A stretch of DNA of 64,000 nt. Origin: Furcasterigmium furcatum (lineage: Eukaryota > Ascomycota > Sordariomycetes > Glomerellales > Plectosphaerellaceae). The position numbers and the translations under genes are program-made. The notes under the pieces were generated by a model, which worked only from the letters and a program-made list of their open reading frames with translations, was not told where the DNA came from and did not search any database. The stretch lies in assembly GCA_001599815.1 (NCBI GenBank), contig BCIA01000006.1:4528961-4592960 (forward strand). The letters are read 5' to 3'. Of the stretch, positions 1 through 10,524 are shown piece after piece; positions within the stretch are counted from its first letter, which is position 1; each line of letters begins with the position of its first letter.

Positions 1-1466
1 GAAGAAGCCACGCCGGCTCAGGGCCACGATGCATCCCTCCCCGATTCTACTCCCGAACAACCCCAACGTTGGAACTACCCTCGGGGGAATATTCCCAAAC
101 TAGGGTTTGCGTATCTCTCGTTCATCATCGCGGGAATGAACGACGCAGCTGTCGGTGTAAGTCTTCCTGTTTCTCCTGCCCGGAGCCGTTTTGTGTACCT
201 ACCTATCCGAGTGATCACCGCTAATCATTGATGCTAGGCCTTGATTCCAAATGTAAGCATGCGAGCGAGGTACCTCCAAGTATGGTTCGACCAAGTCCAA
301 TGAGCTGACAACGGATTTAGCTCGAGAAATACTACGATCTCAACTACACGACTGTTTCCATGATCTTCCTGACTCCTTTCGCGGGGTACTCGATCGCAGC
401 CTTTACCAATGCACGAATCCATACCCTCTGGGGCCAACGCGGAGTCTCCCTAATCGCCCCGGTCTGTCACGTAGTGGCCTTTACGTCCATGGCCCTCCAC
501 CCCCCCTTCTATGCCCTGCTTGCACTTTTTGCCCTCAGTGGCTTCGGAAACGGACTTACACACGCCGCATATTGCTCCTGGGCCGGAGCCATGAACAAAT
601 CAAATCAGATCCTGGGCTTCATGCATTCATGTTACTCCCTCGGGGCGCTGTGTGCGCCATTGATATCCACATCGATGGTGGTCCATAGCGGACTGCCTTG
701 GTATACCTTCTATTACATCATGGTTGGTCTCTCGGTCCTTGAATGGCTGGGACTATCGATCTCCTTTTGGAGGCGAACCGGTCAGGTCTATCGGACCGAG
801 CATCCCGTCGTCGACAGTGGTAGAGGGTCGAGTATGAAGGAGGCCCTCAAAAACAAAGTCACGTGGCTCTGTGCCTGCTTCGTCTTTCTCTTCATGGGTA
901 TCGAAGGTATGACAGGAGCTGATCTCCGGTTTGCAACTTGTTTGACGAGTAATTAACGGTGAATAGTTGGCCTTGGTGGCTGGATTGTCACCTTCATGCT
1001 TCGCGAGCGAGATGCCGGCGCATTTGCGGCCGGCGCCTCCAGTTCGGGATTTTGGGCTGGCATGGTCGCTGGCCGCGCTTTTCTGGGATTCTTTACGGAA
1101 AGGTTCGGTGAGCGTCTTTCGGTCACCATATACATCATCTGTGCAGTCGTCTCCCAGCTCGTGTTCTGGTTGGTACCACACTTTATCGTATCCGCAGTCG
1201 CCATCTCGATGCTTGGCTTCTTCATCGGCCCCTTGTACCCGGCTGTCATCACAGTGGCAGCCAAGTTGCTACCCAAAAGCATCCATGTAAGTGCCATTGG
1301 CTTTGCTCTCGCGCTTGGGGGTGCAGGCGGAACTATATTTCCATTCTCCGTTGGAGCTATCGCAGGAAGCACCGGTGTCTGGGTGCTGCAGCCGATCATC
1401 CTTGGCCTCTTTGTTATCCAGGGGGCAAACTGGCTTCTGTTTCCCAGGGTGCAGAAGCGAGACTGA
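1..1466 (+). CDS. MFS transporter, BSC6/fucose-permease-like (5' end missing)
   Basis: Integral-membrane transporter of the major facilitator superfamily; substrate unknown. The 5' end is cut by the window, so what is seen is 418 residues. Exons read as 1-156, 238-252, 321-906 and 967-1466, with canonical GT-AG introns of 81, 68 and 60 nt, and they join in frame. The protein opens with a polar tail, then a first membrane segment ending NDAAVGALIPN, followed by LEKYYDLNY and TPFAGYS. This is the pattern of fungal BSC6-like members related to FucP rather than of drug/proton antiporters. Alternating hydrophobic segments continue to a short basic end (FPRVQKRD). A possible donor at 1287 is not needed, because the reading frame runs on through HVSAIGFA, which fits the family. 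It is transcribed toward the oxygenase/permease set but is separated from it by a transporter relic. Confidence 0.85.
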
Positions 1467-1681
1467 GCATCAGGAGTCTTGGCGTGGGTATTATTCTGCG
1501 AGAAGCCACCATGACGTCTCCCATCTTTCATTGCTTACGCAGAACCGCTTCGTCAACATCGCAATTTGTACCAATACGTGTTGATAGATACACTTAGGGA
1601 CAACTTTCGAATATTCACTCCATACCACCTAGCCATCGCTCTGATCACCCCCATAGCCACCTCGCCATATCAATCAGACTA

Positions 1682-1940
1682 GAATCACTCCTTTGTGGCC
1701 TTGGCATCGGCCGTAAGGACCGTCGCAGGCTCCAAGTCAACCTTCTCCTTAACCTGCCCATCCGGGGCGACCGAGTTAGAAAACTTAAAGTGCCGGAACT
1801 GGCGAGCGGGCACACGTTGCTCGTAGAGATAGTCCAGTTGTTCGAGGGACAGTCCCTTCGTTTCGGGCACCATGAAGAAAGACCAGATGGAGGTGACGAC
1901 GGAAAATCCACCGCAGGCGAGAGTTGAGACGGTGATATTG
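1682..1940 (-). pseudogene. C-terminal relic of an MFS sugar transporter
   Basis: Reading leftward, the frame encodes the end of a fungal hexose/maltose-type transporter: a last membrane segment (TSIWSFFMVPETKG), the family signature PETKGLSLEQLDYLYEQ, then RVPARQFRHFKF and a hydrophilic tail ending at 1685. Immediately upstream, at about 1935, an in-frame TGA interrupts what still looks like transporter sequence (IYFIKM, stop, LDCNITVSTLACGG). Nothing recognisable of the other eleven membrane segments is found between here and 2378. It is therefore a truncated, stop-containing remnant, not a gene. An alternative is a mis-read intron at the stop, but no upstream exon supports that. Confidence 0.7.
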
Positions 1941-2378
1941 CAGTCCAGTCACATCTTGATGAAATAGATCCCAGCCACATCAGAGCATACCGCTGTCCAC
2001 CTGCCCCTCAACTCCTATTCGCCTACCGCGACCTCCCAGATGTGATGCTTCAAGCTTCTCTCGGCTTCGTGAGTGATGGACGTGGGCACTACTGGGACAC
2101 TGTGGCAGTAGTTCTAGACTACTTACTCCTGACTGACTGACCCTGGCTATCGGCGAACTCCGCTATCTCCCCACCACTCAGCAGAACTACAGCGGGAACA
2201 CCACTAGATTCCTAGCTGTTATCGGACCTTCAAGTAATTGGATGTCATTTTGTAAACGACCCTAAACCCGATAACTACCGAGGCCAGCAGGACGAATTCA
2301 AGCGTTTTGCAGCGTCAACTTACACCGAGACCTGTCCATCTCTCCAAGGCTCGTCCAGAGCAGTCGAATCGCCTAGTG
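1941..2378. other. Intergenic, upstream of the Zn2Cys6 regulator
   Basis: No coding sequence or RNA gene is apparent. It must hold the promoter and leader of the regulator starting at 2379. I see no clear TATA element and no copy of the motif shared by the two divergent promoters further right. Confidence 0.5.
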
Positions 2379-4736
2379 ATGTCAGGACAACCACGACAAC
2401 GCAAGAATGGCACACGAAAGGTGGCACAGCGACCGGTGCTGGCGTGCACAGAATGCGCCAGGAGAAAACAACGCTGCTCCAAAACGATTCCGTGCTCGGC
2501 TTGTATTGACCGTGGCGTGAGCTCGGCGTGCCGTCGTGAGCAGCTCGATCATTTCCAGCAACACGACCCCGCGCCTCGTCGACGCAGTCGAGCAGCGCCT
2601 GAGCAGGGCAACGGCCACGGCGGCGAGAGTACCGCTGATAGCAGCCCAAGGATATCCGGCAGTTCGAGCAACCTCAGCACTGTCTCTTCGAGACGCGATC
2701 CGCATGTGCTGAGCCCGTCGTCCCAGCCTGCATTTGCTCCCGCTGGAGATGCGACCAAGACGAGCCCTCGGGCACCGCTGAACGAATCACTGGGCTTGAC
2801 GAACGAGACGGTATCGATGCTCGAATTCCTCGCCCACGGCCGCCGCAACATTCTCAACTCGCACAAGGCACCTCATGGGCCAGTCTCGGTCGAAAGTGCA
2901 TTACAGCCCCGTACTTCCCCGTCCATTGCCACCGTGGAAGCCCCGGCATGGGACATGGTCCTGTCTGTGGACGAGGCCCGGCTGTTGCTGCTCTTCCATC
3001 AGGATCACCTTGCCTGGATGCACAACGTCGTCCATATGCCAACCTTCATGCGCGAGTTTGAGATGAGCATCTCGCAACAACCTCCCGACGACTGCTGGAT
3101 GGCCTTGTATTACGCCATCCTAAGCGTGAGTCCCCGGCCACCTATGCTTCTCGCTGCGGGATCTAACTGTCTGGCGGCTAAGACCACGCTGTATCACACC
3201 AACGAGGAAGACATTTTGGGCTTGGGTGTTCTGAGCACGGGTGAGAACATTGAACGGAACCTCCAAGGCACCACGTTTGTTGCATGCTGACGACTCCCAA
3301 GAAACCATCCACAGCGCCATTGCCCTCCATGATCGTAGCATACAGTGCCTTTACGACGGCAAGTTCACGTCCCGGCACACAATTTACTCGGCACAGGCCG
3401 TCTGCGTCTTGCTACAGGTCGCCCACAACTTCGACCAGTCCGACATGATCTCGGTCCTTGTCGCCACGGCCATCAAGATATGCCAGTGTCTCAACGTACA
3501 CCGGCTGGGGCCGGACCGACCAGGCCTGACCCTTCATCTGAGCGGTGACGCCGTATACCAGGCCCTCGTCGAGCGAGAGGTCAAGAAGCGCGTGTGGTGG
3601 TTCCTCATCCGGCAAGACTGGCTGCAAATACCGTTCCAGAACACCTACACCGTGCACCCGAGCCAGTTCAACACGCCCATGCCCCTGAACTGCTTGGACG
3701 ACCCGGCCCTGATGGTCGCCAACGGCGAGGTCGTGGTGCAGGAACCTGACACCTACACGCAGAACAGCTACTCGACATCTCTCAGCTCTAGTATGTTTGC
3801 ACCAAGAAACCCCGAGCGTGGCATCAGCGAAGGCTAACCCATCCAAGTCGCCGTCATCATCTGGAAGCATCACAACCACATGTATGAGGTTGGGCATCCC
3901 GGAGCAAGCCCCGACGGTATCCTCAAGCTATACGACCAAGTTATTTGGGCAGACAAGGAGATCAAGAAAGCCTTCGCCGCACTGCCTCCGTTTCTGAGGC
4001 CGGATACGGACACACAGGGGCTCGCGAGTTCTCCGAGGCAATCTCAGGTGGGACGGCAAGCTTCACTCGGCTTTCTCTCCATGGCGCACAAGGTCCGTCG
4101 TCTCTATAACCCGGCCACCAGGCTCATGTCATGGCTAATGACCTCAGATCCTTACCGTTCATCGCCACTTTCAGCTCGAGAGCTTTCGAGACCGCCGCTT
4201 CGCTTTTACCCAGGTCCACACCCCGCCAGAAATCCATCCCACGAAAGTTTCTGACCCCATCATCACAGATCTCATGTCTCTCTATAGCCGAGCGCGCTGT
4301 GCTCGACCTGCGGGCGTGGCCGGAAGACCCTGCGTCCAGCATTGCTAGCAAGATGTGGACGTCCGTGACCCATCTCCTGACATGTTGCATCATTCTCGTG
4401 TTCGCGTCCATCTTCCGAGCCGAGAACGAGCTTCTCTACGACGGCGCAAAGATGCGGTCCCTGGCCGAGACCGGACGGCATTTCATCCGCCGCGTCGAGG
4501 CCGCCAGCTCCATAGCGCGGCGCGGAGGGCGCATGCTCGATGCCCTACTGGACCTCGACGAGACAATTCGGCAGGATCCAGACGTGCAATTCGACATAGG
4601 AAACATCATAGCACGTGTTACGAGCGTGGAGGAGTTCTCGCAGTCTGAATCTGCGGCGGATAAGGCGGTGGCGCTGCCGTTTGATTTTGCCTCGTGGGAC
4701 GCTATGTTCGGAGTCGGCGATATCGACGTGTTTTAA
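2379..4736 (+). CDS. Zn(II)2Cys6 transcription factor with fungal-specific TF domain
   Basis: Nuclear DNA-binding regulator of 690 residues. The binuclear zinc cluster lies at residues 23-51 with spacing C-x2-C-x6-C-x5-C-x2-C-x8-C (Cys 23, 26, 33, 39, 42, 51), preceded by a basic stretch. A Ser/Arg-rich linker follows, then a fungal-specific transcription factor homology region (WMALYYAILS, then the KKRVWWFLIRQDW motif around the middle). Six exons are inferred: 2379-3125, 3183-3240, 3302-3790, 3848-4092, 4148-4213 and 4269-4736. All junctions are GT-AG and the total is in frame. The first in-frame ATG is 2379; the frame is open further left but only from non-ATG codons. It ends only 42 bp from the convergent oxygenase A stop. 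Its position makes it the natural local regulator of the oxygenase/permease set, but that is inference. Confidence 0.88.
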
Positions 4737-4777
4737 CATGATCTCCTCGATACTGAATACATGCGAGGTCCTTATCA

Positions 4778-5961
4778 TCAAGTACTATCGACAGCATGGG
4801 ACACGAGAATCCCTGAGTTGGCCACGTTCAATCCCCTCACTCTCTCGAGGACCTTCTCGTTCAATGCCCCAAATGTCTCCGCGTTCTTGGTCGATCCAAA
4901 AGTGAGACCGAACCGGATTTTGTAGTAGTCCCCAAAGGTCAACTCGGCCTCGCTCTCCTCGGAGTCTTCCTTGTTGGGCAACGACAGGAGGGCATCTGCT
5001 CACGTTAGCCTCCATTCTGTAGCCAAAGCAGGCGACTCGTTGCCTTACCGTAGTCGGGGTTGGAGAAGTACGCAATGCTGTACCGGTCACTGTGCACGTC
5101 CAGGTTCTCCCAGCTGATTCTGTGCATGGTGGACTTGAGCGCCTTGTTCGACCACAGCGAGAGGGCGTCGGCGATATTGACGATGATGCCCCCCGGGACG
5201 AGCGGCACGTTGTACCAGCGGTTCTTCGGGTCGCGGACTTCCAGTCCCGGCTGTGCCGTGAAGACGAATGTGAGGCTGCCCCAGTCGGTGTGCTCGGAGA
5301 GCCGGGGGATCTCGCCGGGCTTGCTGTCGAAGCGGGGGTACTTGATCATTTTCAGGGTGTTCCCCGGCGTGGACTGGTGGTTTGCCTCGAAATAATCTTT
5401 GGCGACGCCGAGCTGAGTGGCGAAGCACGACAGTATGGCTGCGCTGAGCGCTTTGCAGTCCGACTTGAAGTCTTCGATTTCCTGCCTCTTGGGTGCATCC
5501 CACCACGCGGGCAGGTTGTCGGACGCCAGGACACCGCCGCTTGGGGTGCCGAAGCTGATACCTTCGGAGGCAGCAAAGCTGTATATGTATCAGATGGCGT
5601 TCGTTTCCGCCATACGAGCAACGTCACGAGGGCAAGCAGCACACACCTCGTCAGTTTATCACCATCATATCCGATGGAGTCTTTGTTGATCGACTTCTCG
5701 GCCTTGGCTTCTAGGGGCAGGTCGAAGAAATCTCGGGACTGGAATGGCGTCAGCGACGTAGTTATGTTCAACAGATGTGTGTGTCTTGCGCGGTGAACGC
5801 ACCAACTCGAACATGCGGTCAACGTTTTTGATGTCATGCCCCGTCAAAATGAAGAACCCCCATTCATTGCTGGCCTTGAAGAGTTCATCTGCAAACGAGT
5901 CAAAGTCGATCTTGGACTTTGCAAAATCCAAGATCGGGAATTCGGTGGACGTGTCTGTCAT
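4778..5961 (-). CDS. 2-oxoglutarate/Fe(II)-dependent oxygenase A (isopenicillin N synthase-like)
   Basis: Non-haem iron oxygenase, 332 residues, expected to couple 2-oxoglutarate decarboxylation to substrate hydroxylation or desaturation; substrate unknown. Four exons on the minus strand (5961-5803, 5738-5647, 5578-5049, 4995-4778) give an exact reading frame. An N-terminal DIOX_N-type region (FPILDF, EWGFFILTGH) is followed by the jelly-roll core. The iron ligands read H180-x-D182 (HTDWGS) and H236 (MHRIS), and the 2-oxoglutarate-binding R249-x-S251 is in RYSIAYF. All catalytic positions are intact. It is transcribed divergently from the NCS1 permease across a 511-bp shared promoter and convergently with the Zn2Cys6 regulator. 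It is clearly different in sequence from oxygenase B at 8886-10075, so the two are not a recent duplication. Confidence 0.88.
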
Positions 5962-6472
5962 TGTGCTTTGGGCGTCACAAGAAGAGCAAGTGTAGTGATA
6001 CCGAGGCAGTGGACTTGGCTGAAGATCAGCTTGGAGTCATTGCAGACATGGGCATTAATACGGGCCTCGTTATTCCCCGGATTCACCTTATCGCAGCATG
6101 TCGCGTGGTGTTGACCACCGGCCGCAAATGGTGGGGACGGCGACCTCCGCGGCCATCGGGCGTCGGGTTGACAGATCTCGGCCGCGGGTTTGGGTCCCCT
6201 TTTCGGGATAGGTCACCCTTATCTATGGAAATCTCCACAACATCAGTCTTAGCCAGACGAGAGCTTGGTGGTATCTCGTGGTCCTCTTGAAGGGCGTTAT
6301 CAAAGTATGGTGTTTGGTCAATGTGGACGACACGCCCGCCGAGGCACGACCAGATTCATCAGATGGCTCGAGATATGAAGACATAATAGGACTATAAATC
6401 AACTTCTGACAACCTGCTTTTGTACAACCTACCCACACACCCACTCGTCCCCGCATTGTAGAGGCATCCGCT
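5962..6472. promoter_or_regulatory. Divergent promoter, oxygenase A / NCS1 permease
   Basis: This 511-bp region separates two divergent start codons. It contains CTCGGCCGCGG at 6177-6187, a related TCCGCGGCC at 6146-6154, and a TATAAA at 6393-6398, about 80 bp before the permease ATG. CGG triplets are the usual half-sites of Zn2Cys6 proteins. The identical 11-mer occurs, inverted, in the other divergent promoter of the set (10272-10282). The functional role is inferred. Confidence 0.5.
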
Positions 6473-8414
6473 ATGATGGACCCCGGCCGACTTTCCACCT
6501 ACCTTTCCAGAGTCTCCTGGAGGCTCCCCGTAGAGGCCTCAACCCTAGCTCCGCCTGGGGTAGCGTCAAACAAAGGTCAGTTTCCCCCATTACTGTCTCA
6601 TTGACGTACAACTGCTGACACCGCCTTAGACCAAGACCCAGTCCCGGATGATCTCCGCGTGTGGCGGAGCTGGGACTTCGCAACATACTGGATGTCCGAT
6701 TTGATCAACGTGACTACCTGGCAGGTTGCGTCTTCGGCAATGATCGTAGGACTGAGCACGACCGATGCCATTGTTATCACAGTTCTCTCAGGCGTCCTCA
6801 ACAGCATACCCACTGGTAGGCGGCGATTGCCATGTCGTTTATAGCTCCTCATTCTGACGGCAAGGCAGTCCTGAACGGAGCCCCTGGAACCGATTATCAC
6901 ATTCCCTTCCCCATCGCCATTCGATCCAGCTATGGGTACTACCTCGGCTACTTCTGCGTCGTTTCTCGAGCCGTGCTGGCCATCATTTGGTTTGCCGTCA
7001 ACTGCTGGGTCGGGTCCTTCGCCGTGACCGAGGTATGAATCGCGCCAAGTCCCGTCGGAGGCCCCATGTTGACAAGAGGTGACCTAGACCATCGCTGCGG
7101 TTTGGCCGGAGTATAGAACCATTGAAAACCAGCTGCCCGAGTCTGCTGGCATCACATCTCTACAAGCGGTTTCGTACTTCTTGTTCTTCCTCATCCAGAT
7201 TCCATTCTTCTACATCCCGCTCCATCGGCTTAAGTGAGAAGCTCCATCCAAGATGCAAAGCATGAGTCTCTTGGCTGACTTCGATCTACGATTCTAGGAC
7301 ACTGTTTCTCTGGAAGGCCATTCTGCTCATTCCCGTGTCCGTCGGCACCGTGCTGTGGATTTGTGTGCAGGCAGGGGACGTCCAGGGCATTTTCGCTCAG
7401 CCGGCCACTGTCTCGGGCTCGACGCGAGCATGGCTATGGCTGTCGACGTTTTGCGCGACGACCAACTCTTGGCTCACCATGACGATCAATATGTCCGACT
7501 TCTCCAGGCTCAGCAAAACAAGGTGCGTGATCAATGAGCTATCAATAGCTTCCGGGTGTGACTAACAGAAGTCATCGCCCAGATACGCTCCGTATTCTCA
7601 GATCCCAACCATACCGATTGTCAAGACTCTCTATGCCGTCCTCGGACTAGCCACCGTCGGTGCAGGACGCGTGCTCTATGGCAGGGACATCTGGAACCCA
7701 GTGGAAATTCTCCCGCTCTGGACAGGCTCCGGCGGGCGTTTCTTGGCCTTTTGCTGCGGTTGCCTGTGGATTCTGGCCCAGATCTCCTGCAATCTGTCCG
7801 CAAACGCCGTCCCCTTCGGACACGACGTCATGAACCTGCTGCCATCCTACATCAACGTTCGCCGTGGCTCTATGATCTGCCTCGTCATCGGCACGTGGGC
7901 GGTTATCCCGTGGAAGCTGGTCAGCACAGCCGGCCAGTTCCTGACCTTCATGAACGGCTACGGCAGCGTCGTCTGTGCGATTGTGAGCATCATGATCGCC
8001 GACTACTGGATCGTTCGACGCCGGAGGCTGGACGTTCCAGCTCTCTATGATCCTCACGGACGATATCGATACTTTGGCGGATGCAACTGGCGGGCCGCCG
8101 TCGTCCAGGTCATGTTCATGGCCATTTCGATGCCGGGGCTCGCGGGCCAGATTGATAGTTCGTTGGCGCTTCCCGAAGGATTCCGCCGCATCTATGACAT
8201 CAACTGGTGCATCAATACTTTGGGGCCTCTGGTAATCTACTGGGCGCTGCACGTTGCGTTTCCCGCCACAGAGACTATGGTGTCAGCTTCAGCGTCGGAC
8301 AGGTCAGGATCAGGGGTAATCGAGGGCAGCTTTGTTAACAGCGCTGATGGAGCTGAGAGTGGCAGGGAAAAGGGGGCTGGAGGGGTGAAGAGCCATGAAA
8401 TGCAATCCGTGTAA
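6473..8414 (+). CDS. NCS1-family nucleobase/allantoin/thiamine-type permease
   Basis: Plasma-membrane symporter of the NCS1 (Fur4/Dal4-like) family, 551 residues with about twelve membrane segments. The family transports uracil, uridine, allantoin, cytosine-type purines or thiamine; which one applies here cannot be read from sequence. Family marks are NKDQDPVP at the start, the W-SFD-like VWRSWDFATYWMSD segment, the stretch VLNGAPGTDYHIPFPIAIRSSYG, and later QISCNLSANAVPFGHD and IADYWIVRRR. Six exons: 6473-6575, 6630-6815, 6869-7032, 7088-7233, 7298-7522 and 7583-8414, all GT-AG and in frame. A second ATG immediately follows the first (6476). The C-terminal tail is Ser/Gly/Glu-rich and cytosolic. 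Divergent from oxygenase A, so uptake and oxidation of one compound is a reasonable hypothesis. Confidence 0.9.
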
Positions 8415-8885
8415 TGGCAGCGACAAATGAGTCAGGGCGCCACAGCAACACATCTCCCTGAGGCGTTCCTTATACTCCCTTCAAGAATGATATTAGCTCT
8501 TACCGAATTTGAGCACGGCCGAGGCCGCACCCATAGCCTAGGCGGGCCCATCGCAGGTGAATGAAGGCCCTTGTAAGGGATAATTCAAGCTACGACAGAA
8601 TGCGGCAGCTCTCTGCCTCTGTTGGATATCTCAGTATCATGGGGCTAGAGCTCTGGTCTCAGCGTGGGGTCCATGCTGTGTATGTTGAATGGCAAAAGGG
8701 CCTGGGTTGACGCATGGCATTCAGGCATCAGGTAGTCTTGATTCAAAATCTCAAAAGCCTGTCCAATGTGTGACGGCCAACCAAGCGAAGGGATGCGGTA
8801 TGCGTGGATCGTTTTATTTTCTTCATTCTACAAGGCACTCTGCATAGCTGTCGCCATTATGATCTCTCACGCACCCCAAAGAGTC
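8415..8885. other. Convergent intergenic spacer
   Basis: Lies between the stop codons of the permease and oxygenase B. I see nothing in it beyond the expected 3' untranslated sequence. Confidence 0.5.
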
Positions 8886-10075
8886 TCAAACCATTCCAGC
8901 AGATGCTTCCGTCACAGAAAGTTCCGCCACAGCCTTTTCCTTGGACGTGCCATATGTATCAGCGTAGCGGCCGGCAATCCAGTTTCCCACGGTGGTCGGC
9001 GGATATTTGGCCGTCTGATCTTTGCCCACGCAGTTACTGAAGCACTGGACAAGGAAGTCCGGGTTTCCCGAGAAGAAGAACGGAATGCTGTACCGCTCCT
9101 TTCCTGTTGCGTTGATGACGCGGTGCAAGTTGGACAAATAACGGTCGTTGGTCCACCTCATCATCAGGTTTCCGAGGTTGACGACCAGAGCGCCGCGCTG
9201 GGGCACCACGTCTGCCCACTGCGAGGTCTTACGATCCCATACCTGTAGGCCACCGACCATGTCTTGCAGGAGGATGGTTATGCCTCCGAAGTCGGTATGA
9301 GCGCCAATTCCTGTCAAAGCGGTAAGTGTTAGCAGATGTTGGGCATCGGTGTTGTGGTCTGAGTCAGATACGCACCTCGTTCATGTTCCGACGCGTCCGG
9401 CGCTTGGGGCGGATAATGAAGGAGCCTGAGGGTTGAAATGGGCGTGTTTACAAAGTCTGTCACCCAGTCGTCGGAGATCTCTAGAGTCTTGCACAGTGCC
9501 CGCATGAGGTTCTCGGCCAGAGACAGCATCGAGTCGAAGTAGGCGTCGGTGACTCTCCGGAACTTGGCCGGGTCCGCAACGTCGGTCGGGTATGTGTTTG
9601 GACCAAGGCCGAATTTCTTAGCACGGACATCGGGGTGGTCTTCAGGAAGGTCGAGGCCAAAGTAATAACCCTCCTTGAGGTCGCCTTCTGTCCTCTTCTC
9701 GAAGTTCTGTGCCCGGAAGCGCTCGTACCCTCGGTTGTAACCCCCGAGGTCTGAACGCAGTCAATATCGATGCTTGGGAGAAGAATCTCGGAGGGACTTA
9801 CCCTTGTTGTACTTTTCTTTGGTCTCTATAGGGAGATTGAAGAACTCCTCGCTCATTTTCAGCGCCCCGTCTAGCAGCTCCTGAGGTACACCGTGGTTGG
9901 TGAGCTGGAAGAAGCCATGGTGCTCGCATGCCAGTCGCAACTGGTTGACTAGGTCTTCCTGGACTTTCTCGTCCGACGAGAGCCATGCTTCCGTAATCGT
10001 CAGCTTTTAATGGCCAAGTGAATCCTACAGGCGCCACGAACCGGACCAGTCGATGCTCGGGATGGGGGCTGCCAT
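8886..10075 (-). CDS. 2-oxoglutarate/Fe(II)-dependent oxygenase B
   Basis: Second non-haem iron oxygenase of the set, 339 residues. Exons 10075-10042, 9987-9802, 9750-9376 and 9310-8886. The first intron has a slightly weak donor (GTTCGT) but is required to join MAAPIPSIDWS to AWLSSDEK, which restores the normal N-terminus. Domains: a DIOX_N region (LRLACEHHGFFQLTNHGVP, then EEFFNLPIETKEKYN) and the catalytic core with H203-x-D205 (GAHTDFGG), H261 (NLHRV) and R271-x-S273 (RYSIPFF). All iron and cosubstrate residues are present. It belongs to the same broad family as thymine 7-hydroxylase, flavonol synthase-like and gibberellin oxidase-like fungal enzymes; I cannot assign a substrate. Divergent from the alpha/beta hydrolase. 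Confidence 0.88.
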
Positions 10076-10524
10076 TCTCACGACAGGGTCGGTCGAGTGC
10101 AAATGCTGATGCGGCGGGGATGCAAGGAGGACGAGAATGTTGTCGCGGCCGATTCCACGAGGCTCGAATGGACTCATAAGATAAATGAATGTATACAGTA
10201 AGAGACGCATGCGGCCTCGGCGTCTCAGGCGCGAACCGACTTTCGGCCGCCGATGTAGATAAGGTTCTCGTCCGCGGCCGAGCGACAACAGGGCCCCACT
10301 CCGCCTTGGAGTGGTCGGGGCGGCCGGGGCGGCCGGGCTCGTCCGGGTGACTGGAATGCCTGAATTGGATCGAACAGAGCGATGCCCGCTGTGGGAAACC
10401 CCGTTCTGACTTGAAAAGACTTAAAGCTGCTCCTTTTAAGCCACGCTTTAATAATATCTGGTAGAGACGATCCCCTCTGAACACCCGCAACCCACGCCCA
10501 CCGTGCAACCGACAACTGCCCGCA
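10076..10524. promoter_or_regulatory. Divergent promoter, oxygenase B / alpha/beta hydrolase
   Basis: A 449-bp shared upstream region. It carries CCGCGGCCGAG at 10272-10282, the exact reverse complement of the 11-mer at 6177-6187, plus a second CGG-rich stretch (TTCGGCCGCCG) at about 10244-10254. It also holds a short GC-rich simple run (cggccggggcggccggg) near 10320. A role as binding site of the neighbouring Zn2Cys6 protein is inference. Confidence 0.5.

Noticed and set aside
1285..1330. GTAAGTGCC as a further intron donor in the MFS gene
   Set aside because: Reading straight through gives HVSAIGFALALGGAGG, which matches the expected membrane segment, and no acceptor is needed.
8886..10075. 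Calling oxygenase B a thymine 7-hydroxylase because of the NCS1 neighbour
   Set aside because: Only the general 2OG-oxygenase residues are shared; I see no diagnostic substrate-pocket signature.
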